This document shows positions 1-6,035 of a stretch of DNA of 7,649 nt, piece after piece. Each line of letters opens with the position of its first letter. Positions within the stretch are counted from its first letter, which is position 1. Under the pieces are notes generated by a model that did no database searches, was not told where the DNA came from, and worked only from the letters and a program-made list of their open reading frames with translations. Source of the DNA: Actinomycetota bacterium. GTDB lineage: Bacteria; Actinomycetota; Thermoleophilia; UBA2241. The position numbers were made by a program, and so were the translations under genes. Location of the stretch: assembly GCA_003132645.1 (NCBI GenBank), contig PKYM01000072.1:7665-15313 (forward strand). The letters run 5' to 3'.

Positions 1-1001
1 ACGGCGAGGATCTCGTCGACGAAGAGCTGCGGGTCGCGGCGCTCTGCCTGCACGGTGTGGCGGGCCTTCTTTTTGAGCGTCACGTCGTCGGCCGACGAGG
101 CCCGGCCCAGGCGGTTCTCGGCGATCAGCCGCTCGTCGACCGCGCCCAGCCGCCCGGCGAACATCGTGTAGGCGGGCGTGCCCAGCGCGACCGCTTCGCG
201 GTTCATGGTCCCGCCCGCTCCGATGACGAAGTCGGCGGCGGCGATGAGACTCAGGCCGTCGAGCGCCTTTTCGGGCACGATGACGTTGGCCAGGCCGAGA
301 GAGGAGTAGTGCCGGCGCTGTTCGTCGGTGCGCGGGATGATCACCAGGGTGACGTTGCGCCTGGCGGCGAGACCCTCGACGACCTGGTCGAACAGGGGGT
401 TCTCGTGGCGGTGGTACAGCGTCACGTTCGGCGCCGGACGCAGCACGCCGACGATCCGCCTGGTGTCGATGCCGAGTTGCTCGAGGATCGTCGTGTCGGG
501 CTGAAAGTCGTAAAGGTAGTACTCCTCCTTGAGCCCCGGGTAGCGGAACACTTTGCGTGGCTTGGCGCCGTACGGCGCGAGGCGGTTGAGCGGGATCGCT
601 TCGGGCACCACGATCTCGTCGACCAGCCGCACGTTCAGGTGATGCGACACCGTGGCGTACTCGTAGTCGAACATCGTGAGCTGCGGGATGCCGAGCGTCC
701 AGGCGGCCAGCGCCAGGTCGTTGGAGTTGTGGCCTACCGCCACGTGAAACCCGGCCGAGCGCGCCTGGGCGACCAGGTGCGCCGAGCGGTTGAACAGCCC
801 GACGGCCTTGGCCGGCACGCTCTTGCCGGCGTGCTGGCCGGTGATCACGGCGGCGAGGCCGTAGCGTGAGAGGAGCTGCTCGGTCTGGGCGTACTTGCGG
901 GCCGTCAGCGTGACCGTGTGGCCCTGCTCTTCGAGGCGTCTGATGATCGGCGCGAAGAACAGCACGTGCGGCGAGTTGGTGATGTCGATCCAGACACGCA
1001 C
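1..1001 (-). CDS. DUF354 family protein (GT-B / UDP-GlcNAc 2-epimerase-like), 3' end cut off
   Basis: Reading the minus strand from a GTG at 1001 gives 333 uninterrupted codons up to the left edge, with no stop, so the C-terminus is missing, probably by only a few residues given the usual family length of about 340. The start VRVWIDITNSPHVLFF (residues 1-16) is the typical DUF354 N-terminus, which fixes the GTG start. Other family-like stretches are FDYEYATVSH (111-120), RYPGLKEEYYLYDF (153-166) and the glycine-rich GAGGTMNREAVALGTPAY (261-278), which resembles the nucleotide-sugar binding region of WecB-type epimerases. No signal peptide or membrane segment is seen, so it is probably cytoplasmic. 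The reaction of DUF354 proteins is not well established; a role in nucleotide-sugar or glycan metabolism is inferred from fold and from the adjacent sugar aminotransferase, 11 bp upstream. No clear ribosome binding site precedes the GTG, so translation may be coupled to the upstream gene. Family assignment is firm, function is not. Confidence 0.88.
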   Translation of the reverse strand, partial: MRVWIDITNSPHVLFFAPIIRRLEEQGHTVTLTARKYAQTEQLLSRYGLAAVITGQHAGKSVPAKAVGLFNRSAHLVAQARSAGFHVAVGHNSNDLALAAWTLGIPQLTMFDYEYATVSHHLNVRLVDEIVVPEAIPLNRLAPYGAKPRKVFRYPGLKEEYYLYDFQPDTTILEQLGIDTRRIVGVLRPAPNVTLYHRHENPLFDQVVEGLAARRNVTLVIIPRTDEQRRHYSSLGLANVIVPEKALDGLSLIAAADFVIGAGGTMNREAVALGTPAYTMFAGRLGAVDERLIAENRLGRASSADDVTLKKKARHTVQAERRDPQLFVDEILA

Positions 1002-1012
1002 CGCGGGGCTCG

Positions 1013-2134
1013 TCAGGCCGGCACTGTCGCGAGCGCGCGGGCTACTGCGGCGACCTGGTCTTCGGCAAGATGAGGGTGCATCGGCAGGGCCAGGTTGGTC
1101 GCCGCCGCCTCTTCGGTGGCCGGGAAGTCGCCGGGCTTGTGACCGAGGTACGACAGCGCCGGCTGCAGGTGCAGGGGCGTGGTGTAGTAGGCGGCGCAGG
1201 CCACGCCGGCGCCCTTGAGGGCGGCGGTCACCTCGGCACGGCGCCGCGTGCGCGCCACGTAGAGGTGATAGACGTGGCTGCTGCCGGCCGGCACGGCCGG
1301 CCGACGGATGTCGGACGGCAGCACGGCGTCGTACCAGGCCGCGACCTGGGCCCGGTGAGCGTTCCAGCCGTCGACCTTCGTAAGACCCACGCGCAGCACC
1401 GCCGCCTGGATCTCGTCGAGGCGCGAGTTGAAGCCGATATAGTCGAAGTCCTTCTTGTCGCGGCTGCCGTGGAAGCGCAGCATGCGGGCCATCTCGACGA
1501 ACTCGGGGATGCGCCCGGTGACCAGGCCGCCGTCGCCGTAGCCGCCCAGGTTCTTGGTGGGAAAGAAGCTGAAGACCGCGAGGTCGCCGAGGCTGCCGGC
1601 GCGGCGCCCGTTGTAGGACGCGCCGAACGCCTGGCAGGCGTCTTCGATGACGGTCAGGCCGTGCTCGCTGGCGACAGCGCTGATGGCGTCGGCGTCGGCC
1701 GGCAGGCCGAACAGGTCGACGGGTACGATGGCCTTGGTCATGGCGGTGATCGCGCCGGCGATGGCCGCCGGATCGATGTTCAGCGTCTCGGGGTCGATGT
1801 CGACGAACACGGGCCGGGCGCCGGCCTGGACGATCGCTTCGGCGGTCGCATAGAAGGTAAACGGCGTGGTTATCACCTCGTCGCCCTCGCCGATGCCGGC
1901 TGCCTTGAGGGCGATCGTCAGCCCATCGGTGCCGTTCGCGACGCCCACCGAGCCGGCCGTCGCGAGATACGTGGTGATCTCGGCCTCGAGGGCCTTCACG
2001 TTGGGCCCCAGGATGAACTGCCCGTTGCGCACGACGGCAAGGACGGCCGCTTCGACCTCGTCCTGCACGTCGGCGATCTGCCCCTTGATGTCCATCAGAC
2101 CGATCGGCACGTTACACGCCTCCAGGTTGCTCAC
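1013..2134 (-). CDS. DegT/DnrJ/EryC1/StrS-family PLP-dependent sugar aminotransferase
   Basis: A 373-residue protein of normal length for the family, whose members usually transfer an amino group from glutamate to a nucleotide-linked keto-sugar. Visible landmarks are NGTDGL (67-72, cofactor phosphate region), TTPFTFYATAEA (89-100), VIEDACQAFGA (162-172; Asp165 and Gln168 contact the PLP ring), FSFFPTKNLGGYGDGG (188-203; Lys194 is the Schiff-base lysine) and NSRLDEIQAA (236-245). The catalytic set looks intact. The exact sugar cannot be read from sequence; it resembles WbpE/PglE-like members. The start is uncertain: GTG at 2134 is used here, but ATG at codon 14 (MDIKGQI), near where homologues often begin, is possible, and neither has a convincing ribosome binding site. 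It is the first gene of a minus-strand pair with the DUF354 gene, suggesting a shared role in a modified sugar for the cell surface, a glycoprotein or a small molecule. Confidence 0.93.
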   Translation of the reverse strand: MSNLEACNVPIGLMDIKGQIADVQDEVEAAVLAVVRNGQFILGPNVKALEAEITTYLATAGSVGVANGTDGLTIALKAAGIGEGDEVITTPFTFYATAEAIVQAGARPVFVDIDPETLNIDPAAIAGAITAMTKAIVPVDLFGLPADADAISAVASEHGLTVIEDACQAFGASYNGRRAGSLGDLAVFSFFPTKNLGGYGDGGLVTGRIPEFVEMARMLRFHGSRDKKDFDYIGFNSRLDEIQAAVLRVGLTKVDGWNAHRAQVAAWYDAVLPSDIRRPAVPAGSSHVYHLYVARTRRRAEVTAALKGAGVACAAYYTTPLHLQPALSYLGHKPGDFPATEEAAATNLALPMHPHLAEDQVAAVARALATVPA

Positions 2135-2196
2135 AGTCGCTGCCGGCAGCTCTCAGGGCCGCCGGTGTCACGCGCGGGCGCGCGCCCAAACACTAA

Positions 2197-2225
2197 ACGC
2201 TAGCACAGCGCGGGCCGTCGACCAA
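2197..2225 (-). promoter_or_regulatory. Candidate promoter for the sugar aminotransferase gene
   Basis: On the minus strand TTGGTC (2225-2220) and TAGCGT (2202-2197) are separated by exactly 17 bases. This fits a weak sigma-A-type promoter with the TAGNNT -10 form common in high-GC bacteria. Transcription would start near 2190 and leave a leader of about 55 nt that contains two short GC palindromes (2176-2187 and 2139-2150). The match is modest, so this is a candidate only. Confidence 0.35.
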
Positions 2226-2270
2226 CAGGCACGCAGGTCGCGCGGCCGTCGCTCGGCGACCCGCCTGTGG

Positions 2271-2276
2271 TAGGGT
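2271..2276 (+). promoter_or_regulatory. Possible -10 element for the DedA gene
   Basis: TAGGGT lies 11 bases before the ATG at 2288 in an otherwise GC-rich region. If it is a -10 box, the transcript would begin within a few bases of the ATG, giving a nearly leaderless message; this agrees with the absence of a strong ribosome binding site. No acceptable -35 hexamer is visible 16-18 bases upstream. The same bases could instead act as a poor ribosome binding site (AGGG, 12 nt from the ATG). Confidence 0.25.
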
Positions 2277-2287
2277 ACGGCGACGTC

Positions 2288-2929
2288 ATGCTGCACATCA
2301 TCGACCCCATCGTCACCTTCTGCACGAACCTGATCGGCCAGTGGGGCCTGCCGGCCGTCTTTGTGCTCATGTTGCTCGAGAGCGCCTGCGTCCCCATCCC
2401 CAGCGAGGCCATCATGCCGTTCGCCGGCTTTGCCGTGAGCGAAGGCCACCTGAGTCTCTTCGGGATCGTCGCGGCCGGCGTGGCCGGCAACCTCTGCGGC
2501 TCGTTCCTCAGCTACGCCGCCGGCTACTACGGCGGCAAGCCGTTCGTCGAGCGCTACGGCCGCTACGTGCTGCTGCGCCCTGATCACCTCGCCCTCGCGG
2601 AGCGCTGGTTCGCGCGCTACGGGCCGCTCACGGTCTTCTTCGGCCGTATGCTGCCCATCGTGCGCACGTTCATCTCCTTGCCCGCCGGCTTTGGTCGCAT
2701 GCCGTTCTGGAAGTTCACGCTCTACACCGTTCTGGGCTGTGTGCCGTGGGTGCTGCTGCTGGGCTATCTCGGCGAGCGGCTCGGTAGCAACTGGGACAAG
2801 ATCCGGCCGCTGCTCCACTACGCCGACTACGCCGTGGTGGTCGCCCTCGTGGCGCTCGTCGTCTGGCTGCTCGTGCGCCGCCGGCGGGATCGCCGGCCGG
2901 CGGCCGGCGATCCCGCCGGCGGCGTCTGA
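2288..2929 (+). CDS. DedA / SNARE-associated family membrane protein
   Basis: A 213-residue integral membrane protein of the DedA superfamily (PF09335). Some family members have been implicated in recycling of polyprenyl-phosphate lipid carriers or other phospholipids and in envelope homeostasis. The family signatures are clear: ESACVPIPSEAIMPFAG (31-47, with acidic residues Glu31 and Glu40) and FGRMLPIVRTFISLPAGFGRM (118-138, with Arg120 and Arg126). These Glu and Arg residues correspond to those needed for function in Escherichia coli DedA proteins. Hydrophobic stretches lie at about 20-50, 55-80, 115-135, 143-165 and 180-197. ATG at 2288 is chosen because MLHIIDPIVTF looks like a family N-terminus; GTG at 2267 would add seven residues. 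The C-terminal tail is Arg- then Gly/Ala/Pro-rich (RRRRDRRPAAGDPAGGV) and is encoded almost entirely by a perfect 49-base palindrome, so it may not be ancestral. It is the likely first gene of a unit with the fusion gene, 28 bp downstream. Confidence 0.93.
   Translation: MLHIIDPIVTFCTNLIGQWGLPAVFVLMLLESACVPIPSEAIMPFAGFAVSEGHLSLFGIVAAGVAGNLCGSFLSYAAGYYGGKPFVERYGRYVLLRPDHLALAERWFARYGPLTVFFGRMLPIVRTFISLPAGFGRMPFWKFTLYTVLGCVPWVLLLGYLGERLGSNWDKIRPLLHYADYAVVVALVALVVWLLVRRRRDRRPAAGDPAGGV
2876..2924. repeat. Perfect 49-base palindrome at the 3' end of the DedA gene
   Basis: Positions i and 5800-i are complementary over the whole span: 24-base arms (2876-2899 and 2901-2924) around a single central base at 2900. 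As RNA it would form a stem of about 23 bp with a 3-nt loop, almost entirely G-C. It ends two bases before the TGA at 2927 and encodes the protein's tail. No T-run follows, so it is not a classical intrinsic terminator. It could be a GC-rich attenuator or mRNA 3'-end stabiliser between DedA and the fusion gene, or an inserted small palindromic repeat element. No second copy is seen in this window. Confidence 0.85.
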
Positions 2930-2957
2930 GTCTCGCGGTGAGGATCCTGACCGGCCG

Positions 2958-4397
2958 ATGACGCGACTCGCAGACAGTGCTCCCCACGCCGTCCGGGTGA
3001 TCGCTCCGGCGACCACCGCCAACCTCGGGCCCGGCTTCGACTGTCTCGGCCTGACACTCGACCTGTGGAACGTCGCGACCTTCACCTTGGGCGGCGAAGG
3101 TATCGAGGTGCACGTCGTCGGCGAGGGCAGCGACGTGCTGCCACGCGACGCCGGGAACCTCATGGTGCGGGCTTTTCGACGGCTCGTCGACGAGGTGGGA
3201 GCGCCCATGCCCGAGGGGCTGCGCATCGACTGCGAGGTCGCCGTGCCGCTTGCCTCGGGACTCGGCTCGAGCGCCTCGGCGACAGCGGCCGGCCTGCTCG
3301 CCGCGAACGAGTTCCTCGGCCGGCCGGTGGGCGCGGGCACCATCCTGGCGCTCGCCACCGAGGTCGAGGGGCACCCCGACAACGTGGCGGCGGCGCTCGA
3401 CGGCGGCCTGGTCGTGGTGGTCAACGGCGAAGAGGGCCTGCTCACCGAACGCATCGAGGTCCGCCCGATCGAGGTGGCCCTCGCGGTGTCGCAGCTCGAC
3501 TACACCACGACAGCCTCGCGTGCCGAGCTGCCGACCTATGTGGCCCTCGCCGACGCGGTCTACAACATGGGGCGCGCCGCGCTCGTGGTCGAGGCGCTGC
3601 GTCGGGGAGACCTCGAGTTGCTCGGCAAGGCGATGGACGATCGGCTCCACCAGGCGCTACGCCTCGAGCACATGCCCGGCGGCATGGCCGCCATGGCGGC
3701 GGCCCGCGAAGCCGGCGCCGCCGCGGTCGCGGTCTCGGGCTCGGGGCCGAGTCTGATCGCCTTCCCGGCGCCGGGAGCTGCGGTCCACGACGTCGCCGCC
3801 GCCATGGTCGCCGCGCTCGCGCGCGCGGGCGTAGGCTCGCGGCCCTTCACTCTGGCCACGACAGATCGTGCCGCCGAGGTGCGCCCCTGGCCGCTCGCGG
3901 CAGGTGTGGCGGCGACCGACGGTGATGCGAGCGGCGCGGCTTCGCCCGGTCTGTCGCGCGCCGCGCCGACGGTCGGCGCGGGCTTCGAGATCACCGAGCA
4001 CACCGCCGACCTGGGCTTGCGCGTGTGGGCCTCCTCTCAGCCGGTGTTATTCGAACAGGCCGCCCTCGCCCTCTCGTCGCTGCTCTGCGATCCGGCGACC
4101 GTGGAGCCTCGCGAGACGTTTACGGTGGTCGCCGAAGCTCCGGCCGGGTCGCCCGACGCGCTGCTCGTCGCCTGGCTCAACGAGCTGCTCTATCGCGTCG
4201 AGACCGACGGCATCGTCTTGAGCCGGTTCACGGTCGAGGGTCTCACGCGCCGCTACGTGTCGGCGCGCGCCCAGGGCGAGCCCATCGACCAGCGGCGCCA
4301 CCAGCCCCGGTTCACCGTGAAGGCGGCGACCTATCACGACCTCTCCGTGCGCCAGCACGAGGGCCGCTGGGAGGCGACCGTCCTCCTCGACGTCTGA
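2958..4397 (+). CDS. thrB: Homoserine kinase (ThrB) fused to archease
   Basis: One uninterrupted frame of 479 residues holds two complete proteins. Residues 1 to about 312 are homoserine kinase of the GHMP family, which phosphorylates homoserine with ATP in threonine synthesis: APATTANLGPGFDCLGL (16-32), the ATP loop PLASGLGSSASAT (97-109), EGHPDNVAAALDGG (137-150) and VSGSGPSLIAF (259-269). About 300 residues is the normal ThrB length. Residues about 342-479 are archease, the cofactor that promotes guanylylation and multiple turnover of the RNA ligase RtcB: GFEITEHTADLGLRVWA (342-358), DALLVAWLNELLYR (400-413), FTVKAATYHDL (452-462) and the C-terminal LDV with its conserved Asp. The linker (about 313-341) is rich in Ala, Gly, Ser and Pro. 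ATG at 2958 is the only start just before the ThrB core; a GAGG lies 14 nt upstream. An in-frame GTG at 3906 (codon 317) could allow separate archease translation. rtcB follows 37 bp later. Confidence 0.93.
   Translation: MTRLADSAPHAVRVIAPATTANLGPGFDCLGLTLDLWNVATFTLGGEGIEVHVVGEGSDVLPRDAGNLMVRAFRRLVDEVGAPMPEGLRIDCEVAVPLASGLGSSASATAAGLLAANEFLGRPVGAGTILALATEVEGHPDNVAAALDGGLVVVVNGEEGLLTERIEVRPIEVALAVSQLDYTTTASRAELPTYVALADAVYNMGRAALVVEALRRGDLELLGKAMDDRLHQALRLEHMPGGMAAMAAAREAGAAAVAVSGSGPSLIAFPAPGAAVHDVAAAMVAALARAGVGSRPFTLATTDRAAEVRPWPLAAGVAATDGDASGAASPGLSRAAPTVGAGFEITEHTADLGLRVWASSQPVLFEQAALALSSLLCDPATVEPRETFTVVAEAPAGSPDALLVAWLNELLYRVETDGIVLSRFTVEGLTRRYVSARAQGEPIDQRRHQPRFTVKAATYHDLSVRQHEGRWEATVLLDV
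3961..3981. repeat. 21-base perfect palindrome in the ThrB-archease linker
   Basis: Ten-base arms (3961-3970 and 3972-3981) are perfectly complementary around a central base at 3971. The palindrome encodes about residues 335-342, directly before the first conserved archease residues. It may be a leftover of a former intergenic region between two separate genes, or may fold in the mRNA and affect translation across the junction. Short GC palindromes do arise by chance in DNA of this composition, so only the position makes it notable. Confidence 0.7.
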
Positions 4398-4425
4398 GTC
4401 GGACCACCATTCTCGAACGATCGGC

Positions 4426-4432
4426 AGGGGGG
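4426..4432 (+). promoter_or_regulatory. Ribosome binding site of rtcB
   Basis: An AGGGGGG run ends two bases before the ATG at 4435, with its AGGGG core four bases away. It supports that ATG as the start of RtcB and indicates independent ribosome entry after the 37-bp gap that follows the fusion gene. Confidence 0.6.
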
Positions 4433-4434
4433 TC

Positions 4435-5883
4435 ATGAACGAGCGACTGGCGAGCCTCGAGATCCGGCGACTCGACGAGTACGTCTGGCAGATCCCCCGG
4501 CAGGGCGACATGCGCGTGCCGGGCATCGTCTATGCGAGCGAGGAGCTGTTCGACCAACCTGGCCACGAGGAGGCTCTGCAGCAAGTCAGAAACGTGGCCA
4601 CGCTGCCGGGCATCGTCAAGGCGAGCATCGCCATGCCCGACATCCATTGGGGGTACGGCTTTCCGATCGGCGGGGTGGCCGCCACCGACGACCACGGGGG
4701 AGTGGTCTCGCCCGGCGGCGTCGGCTTCGACATCAACTGCGGCGTGCGTCTCGTGCGCACGAGCCTGCGCCGCGACGAGGTTGCGCCACGCCTCGAGGAG
4801 CTCATGTACGAGCTGATGCGCCGCGTGCCTCAGGGGACCGGCGCGCACGGCGCCCTGCGACTCACGCCCAGGGACCTGAGCAAGCTGATCGAGCTCGGCG
4901 TACCGTTCCTGGCTGAGCGCGGCCTGGCCTCCGAGGCCGATCTCGCCCACACCGAGGAAGGCGGCTCGATGCCGGGCGCCGACGCCGACGCGGTCAGCCA
5001 GAAGGCGCTGCGGCGCGGCCTGACGCAGGTCGGCAGTCTGGGTTCCGGCAACCACTTCCTCGAAGTCCAGGTGGTCGACGAGATCCTTGAGGGCGGCGCC
5101 GCCGAGGCGTTCGGGGTGAGCGCCGGCCAAGTGCTCCTGATGATCCACTCGGGCTCACGCGGCTTCGGCCACCAGACCTGCACCGACCACCTGGCCCGCA
5201 TGAACCTGAACCGCTTCGGCTTCGATCTGCCCGACCGTCAGCTCGCCTGCGCGCCCGTCGACTCGCCCGAGGGGCGCGACTACCTGGCCGCCATGGCCTG
5301 CGCCTGCAACTTCGCCTTCGCCAACCGTCAGGCGATAATGAACGAGGTGCGCGGCGCTCTCGAGCACGTCTTTCGGGCGAGCCATGAGCGGCTGGGGGTG
5401 GAGCTCGTCTACGACGTGGCCCACAACATCGTCAAGCGCGAGACCCACGCGGTCGACGGCGTCGAGCGCGTCGTCTGGGTCCACCGCAAGGGCGCGACCC
5501 GGGCCTTCGGCCCGGGTCGCGCCGACGTCCCCGCCGACTACCGCGACGTCGGTCAGCCGGTCATCATCCCCGGCGACATGGGCAGCGAGAGCTGGCTGCT
5601 GGCGGGCACGGGCGGGGCCATGAGCGAGACCTTCGGCTCGACCTGCCACGGCGCCGGACGACTGATGTCGCGCTCGGCGGCAAGGAAGCTGAAGTCCGGC
5701 GCCGAGGTGCGCCGCGAGCTCGAGGAGCGCGGCATCGTGGTGAAGGCTGCCTCGACGAGCCTGCTCGCCGAAGAGGCGCCGTACGCCTACAAGGACGTCT
5801 CCCAGGTCGTCGGCGTGGTCGAGGCGGCCGGCCTGTCACGCAGGGTGGCGCGGCTGCGGCCGCTGGGCGTGCTCAAGGGATAG
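4435..5883 (+). CDS. rtcB: RNA-splicing ligase RtcB
   Basis: A 482-residue RtcB, the GTP- and Mn2+-dependent ligase that joins RNA 2',3'-cyclic phosphate (or 3'-phosphate) ends to 5'-OH ends through a histidine-GMP intermediate, in tRNA splicing or RNA repair. The active-site set is complete: GVGFDINCGVR (95-105, metal ligands Asp99 and Cys102), GSGNHFLEV (203-211, Asn206 and His207), HSGSRGFGHQ (238-247, His238), VAHN (328-331, His330), CHGAGR (404-409, nucleophile His405) and a C-terminal Lys481. Spacing follows the Pyrococcus horikoshii enzyme as I recall it (Cys98, Asn202, His203, His234, His329, His404, Lys480), without the intein found there. That enzyme works with archease, and here an archease domain lies at the end of the gene immediately upstream, strong context for a working pair. 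No prokaryotic RtcR regulator or RtcA cyclase is present in the window. The product is expected to be cytoplasmic. Confidence 0.97.
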   Translation: MNERLASLEIRRLDEYVWQIPRQGDMRVPGIVYASEELFDQPGHEEALQQVRNVATLPGIVKASIAMPDIHWGYGFPIGGVAATDDHGGVVSPGGVGFDINCGVRLVRTSLRRDEVAPRLEELMYELMRRVPQGTGAHGALRLTPRDLSKLIELGVPFLAERGLASEADLAHTEEGGSMPGADADAVSQKALRRGLTQVGSLGSGNHFLEVQVVDEILEGGAAEAFGVSAGQVLLMIHSGSRGFGHQTCTDHLARMNLNRFGFDLPDRQLACAPVDSPEGRDYLAAMACACNFAFANRQAIMNEVRGALEHVFRASHERLGVELVYDVAHNIVKRETHAVDGVERVVWVHRKGATRAFGPGRADVPADYRDVGQPVIIPGDMGSESWLLAGTGGAMSETFGSTCHGAGRLMSRSAARKLKSGAEVRRELEERGIVVKAASTSLLAEEAPYAYKDVSQVVGVVEAAGLSRRVARLRPLGVLKG

Positions 5884-5955
5884 CGGGCCTGCACCGCGCA
5901 CTGTCTCCGGGGCGGTTGGAGGAGAGTTAGGAGTCCGGCAAGCCTCACTTGCGGT

Positions 5956-5975
5956 AGAATATTCGTTGCTATTCT
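5956..5975. promoter_or_regulatory. Inverted repeat upstream of the Lrp/AsnC gene, possible operator
   Basis: AGAATA (5956-5961) and TATTCT (5970-5975) are exact inverted copies separated by 8 bases, in the AT-richest patch of the window and abutting the -35 box of the candidate promoter. TAGAATATT (5955-5963) also fits the first nine positions of the E. coli Lrp consensus (YAGHAWATTWTDCTR, recalled from memory), while the second half does not. Lrp/AsnC regulators commonly control their own genes, so this is a reasonable candidate autoregulatory site; binding is inferred. Confidence 0.4.
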
Positions 5976-6003
5976 TGACGTGTCGAACTATCGGCTGAAT
6001 ACT
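5975..6003 (+). promoter_or_regulatory. Sigma-A-type promoter for the Lrp/AsnC-panB unit
   Basis: TTGACG (5975-5980; five of six matches to the -35 consensus) and AATACT (5998-6003; four of six matches to the -10 consensus) are separated by exactly 17 bases. Transcription would start near 6010, leaving a leader of roughly 25 nt that carries the GGAGG ribosome binding site. It sits in a distinctly AT-richer patch of an otherwise very GC-rich window. This is the best promoter match found here. Confidence 0.6.
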
Positions 6004-6025
6004 GGTTTTGACCGTAGTGACGATT

Positions 6026-6030
6026 GGAGG
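6026..6030 (+). promoter_or_regulatory. Ribosome binding site that decides the Lrp/AsnC start
   Basis: GGAGG lies five bases before the GTG at 6036. The alternative TTG start at 6024 would place this motif inside the coding sequence and has no such motif of its own, so GTG at 6036 is preferred. Confidence 0.7.
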
Positions 6031-6035
6031 CGGGG

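Noticed and set aside
57..869. Plus-strand open frame opposite the DUF354 gene
   Set aside because: The minus strand gives a continuous DUF354 protein; the plus frame has no recognisable features.
1070..2203. Long plus-strand open frame opposite the sugar aminotransferase
   Set aside because: The minus strand encodes an intact PLP enzyme with its catalytic lysine; the plus frame is its shadow.
2691..2957. Upstream extension of the ThrB-archease open frame to an earlier start
   Set aside because: It overlaps the well-supported DedA gene in another frame and its translation resembles nothing; the ThrB core begins right after the ATG at 2958.
2168..3454. Long minus-strand open frame opposite DedA and ThrB
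   Set aside because: Low-complexity translation typical of antisense frames in GC-rich DNA, and the plus strand holds two clearly recognisable genes.
5938..5952. Hairpin GCAAG / CTTGC as an rtcB terminator
   Set aside because: Only a 5-bp stem, with no T-run after it; too weak to call.
5916..5955. Purine-rich GGAGGAG after rtcB as the ribosome binding site of a small gene
   Set aside because: No ATG or GTG follows at a suitable distance; the nearest TTG is followed at once by a stop.
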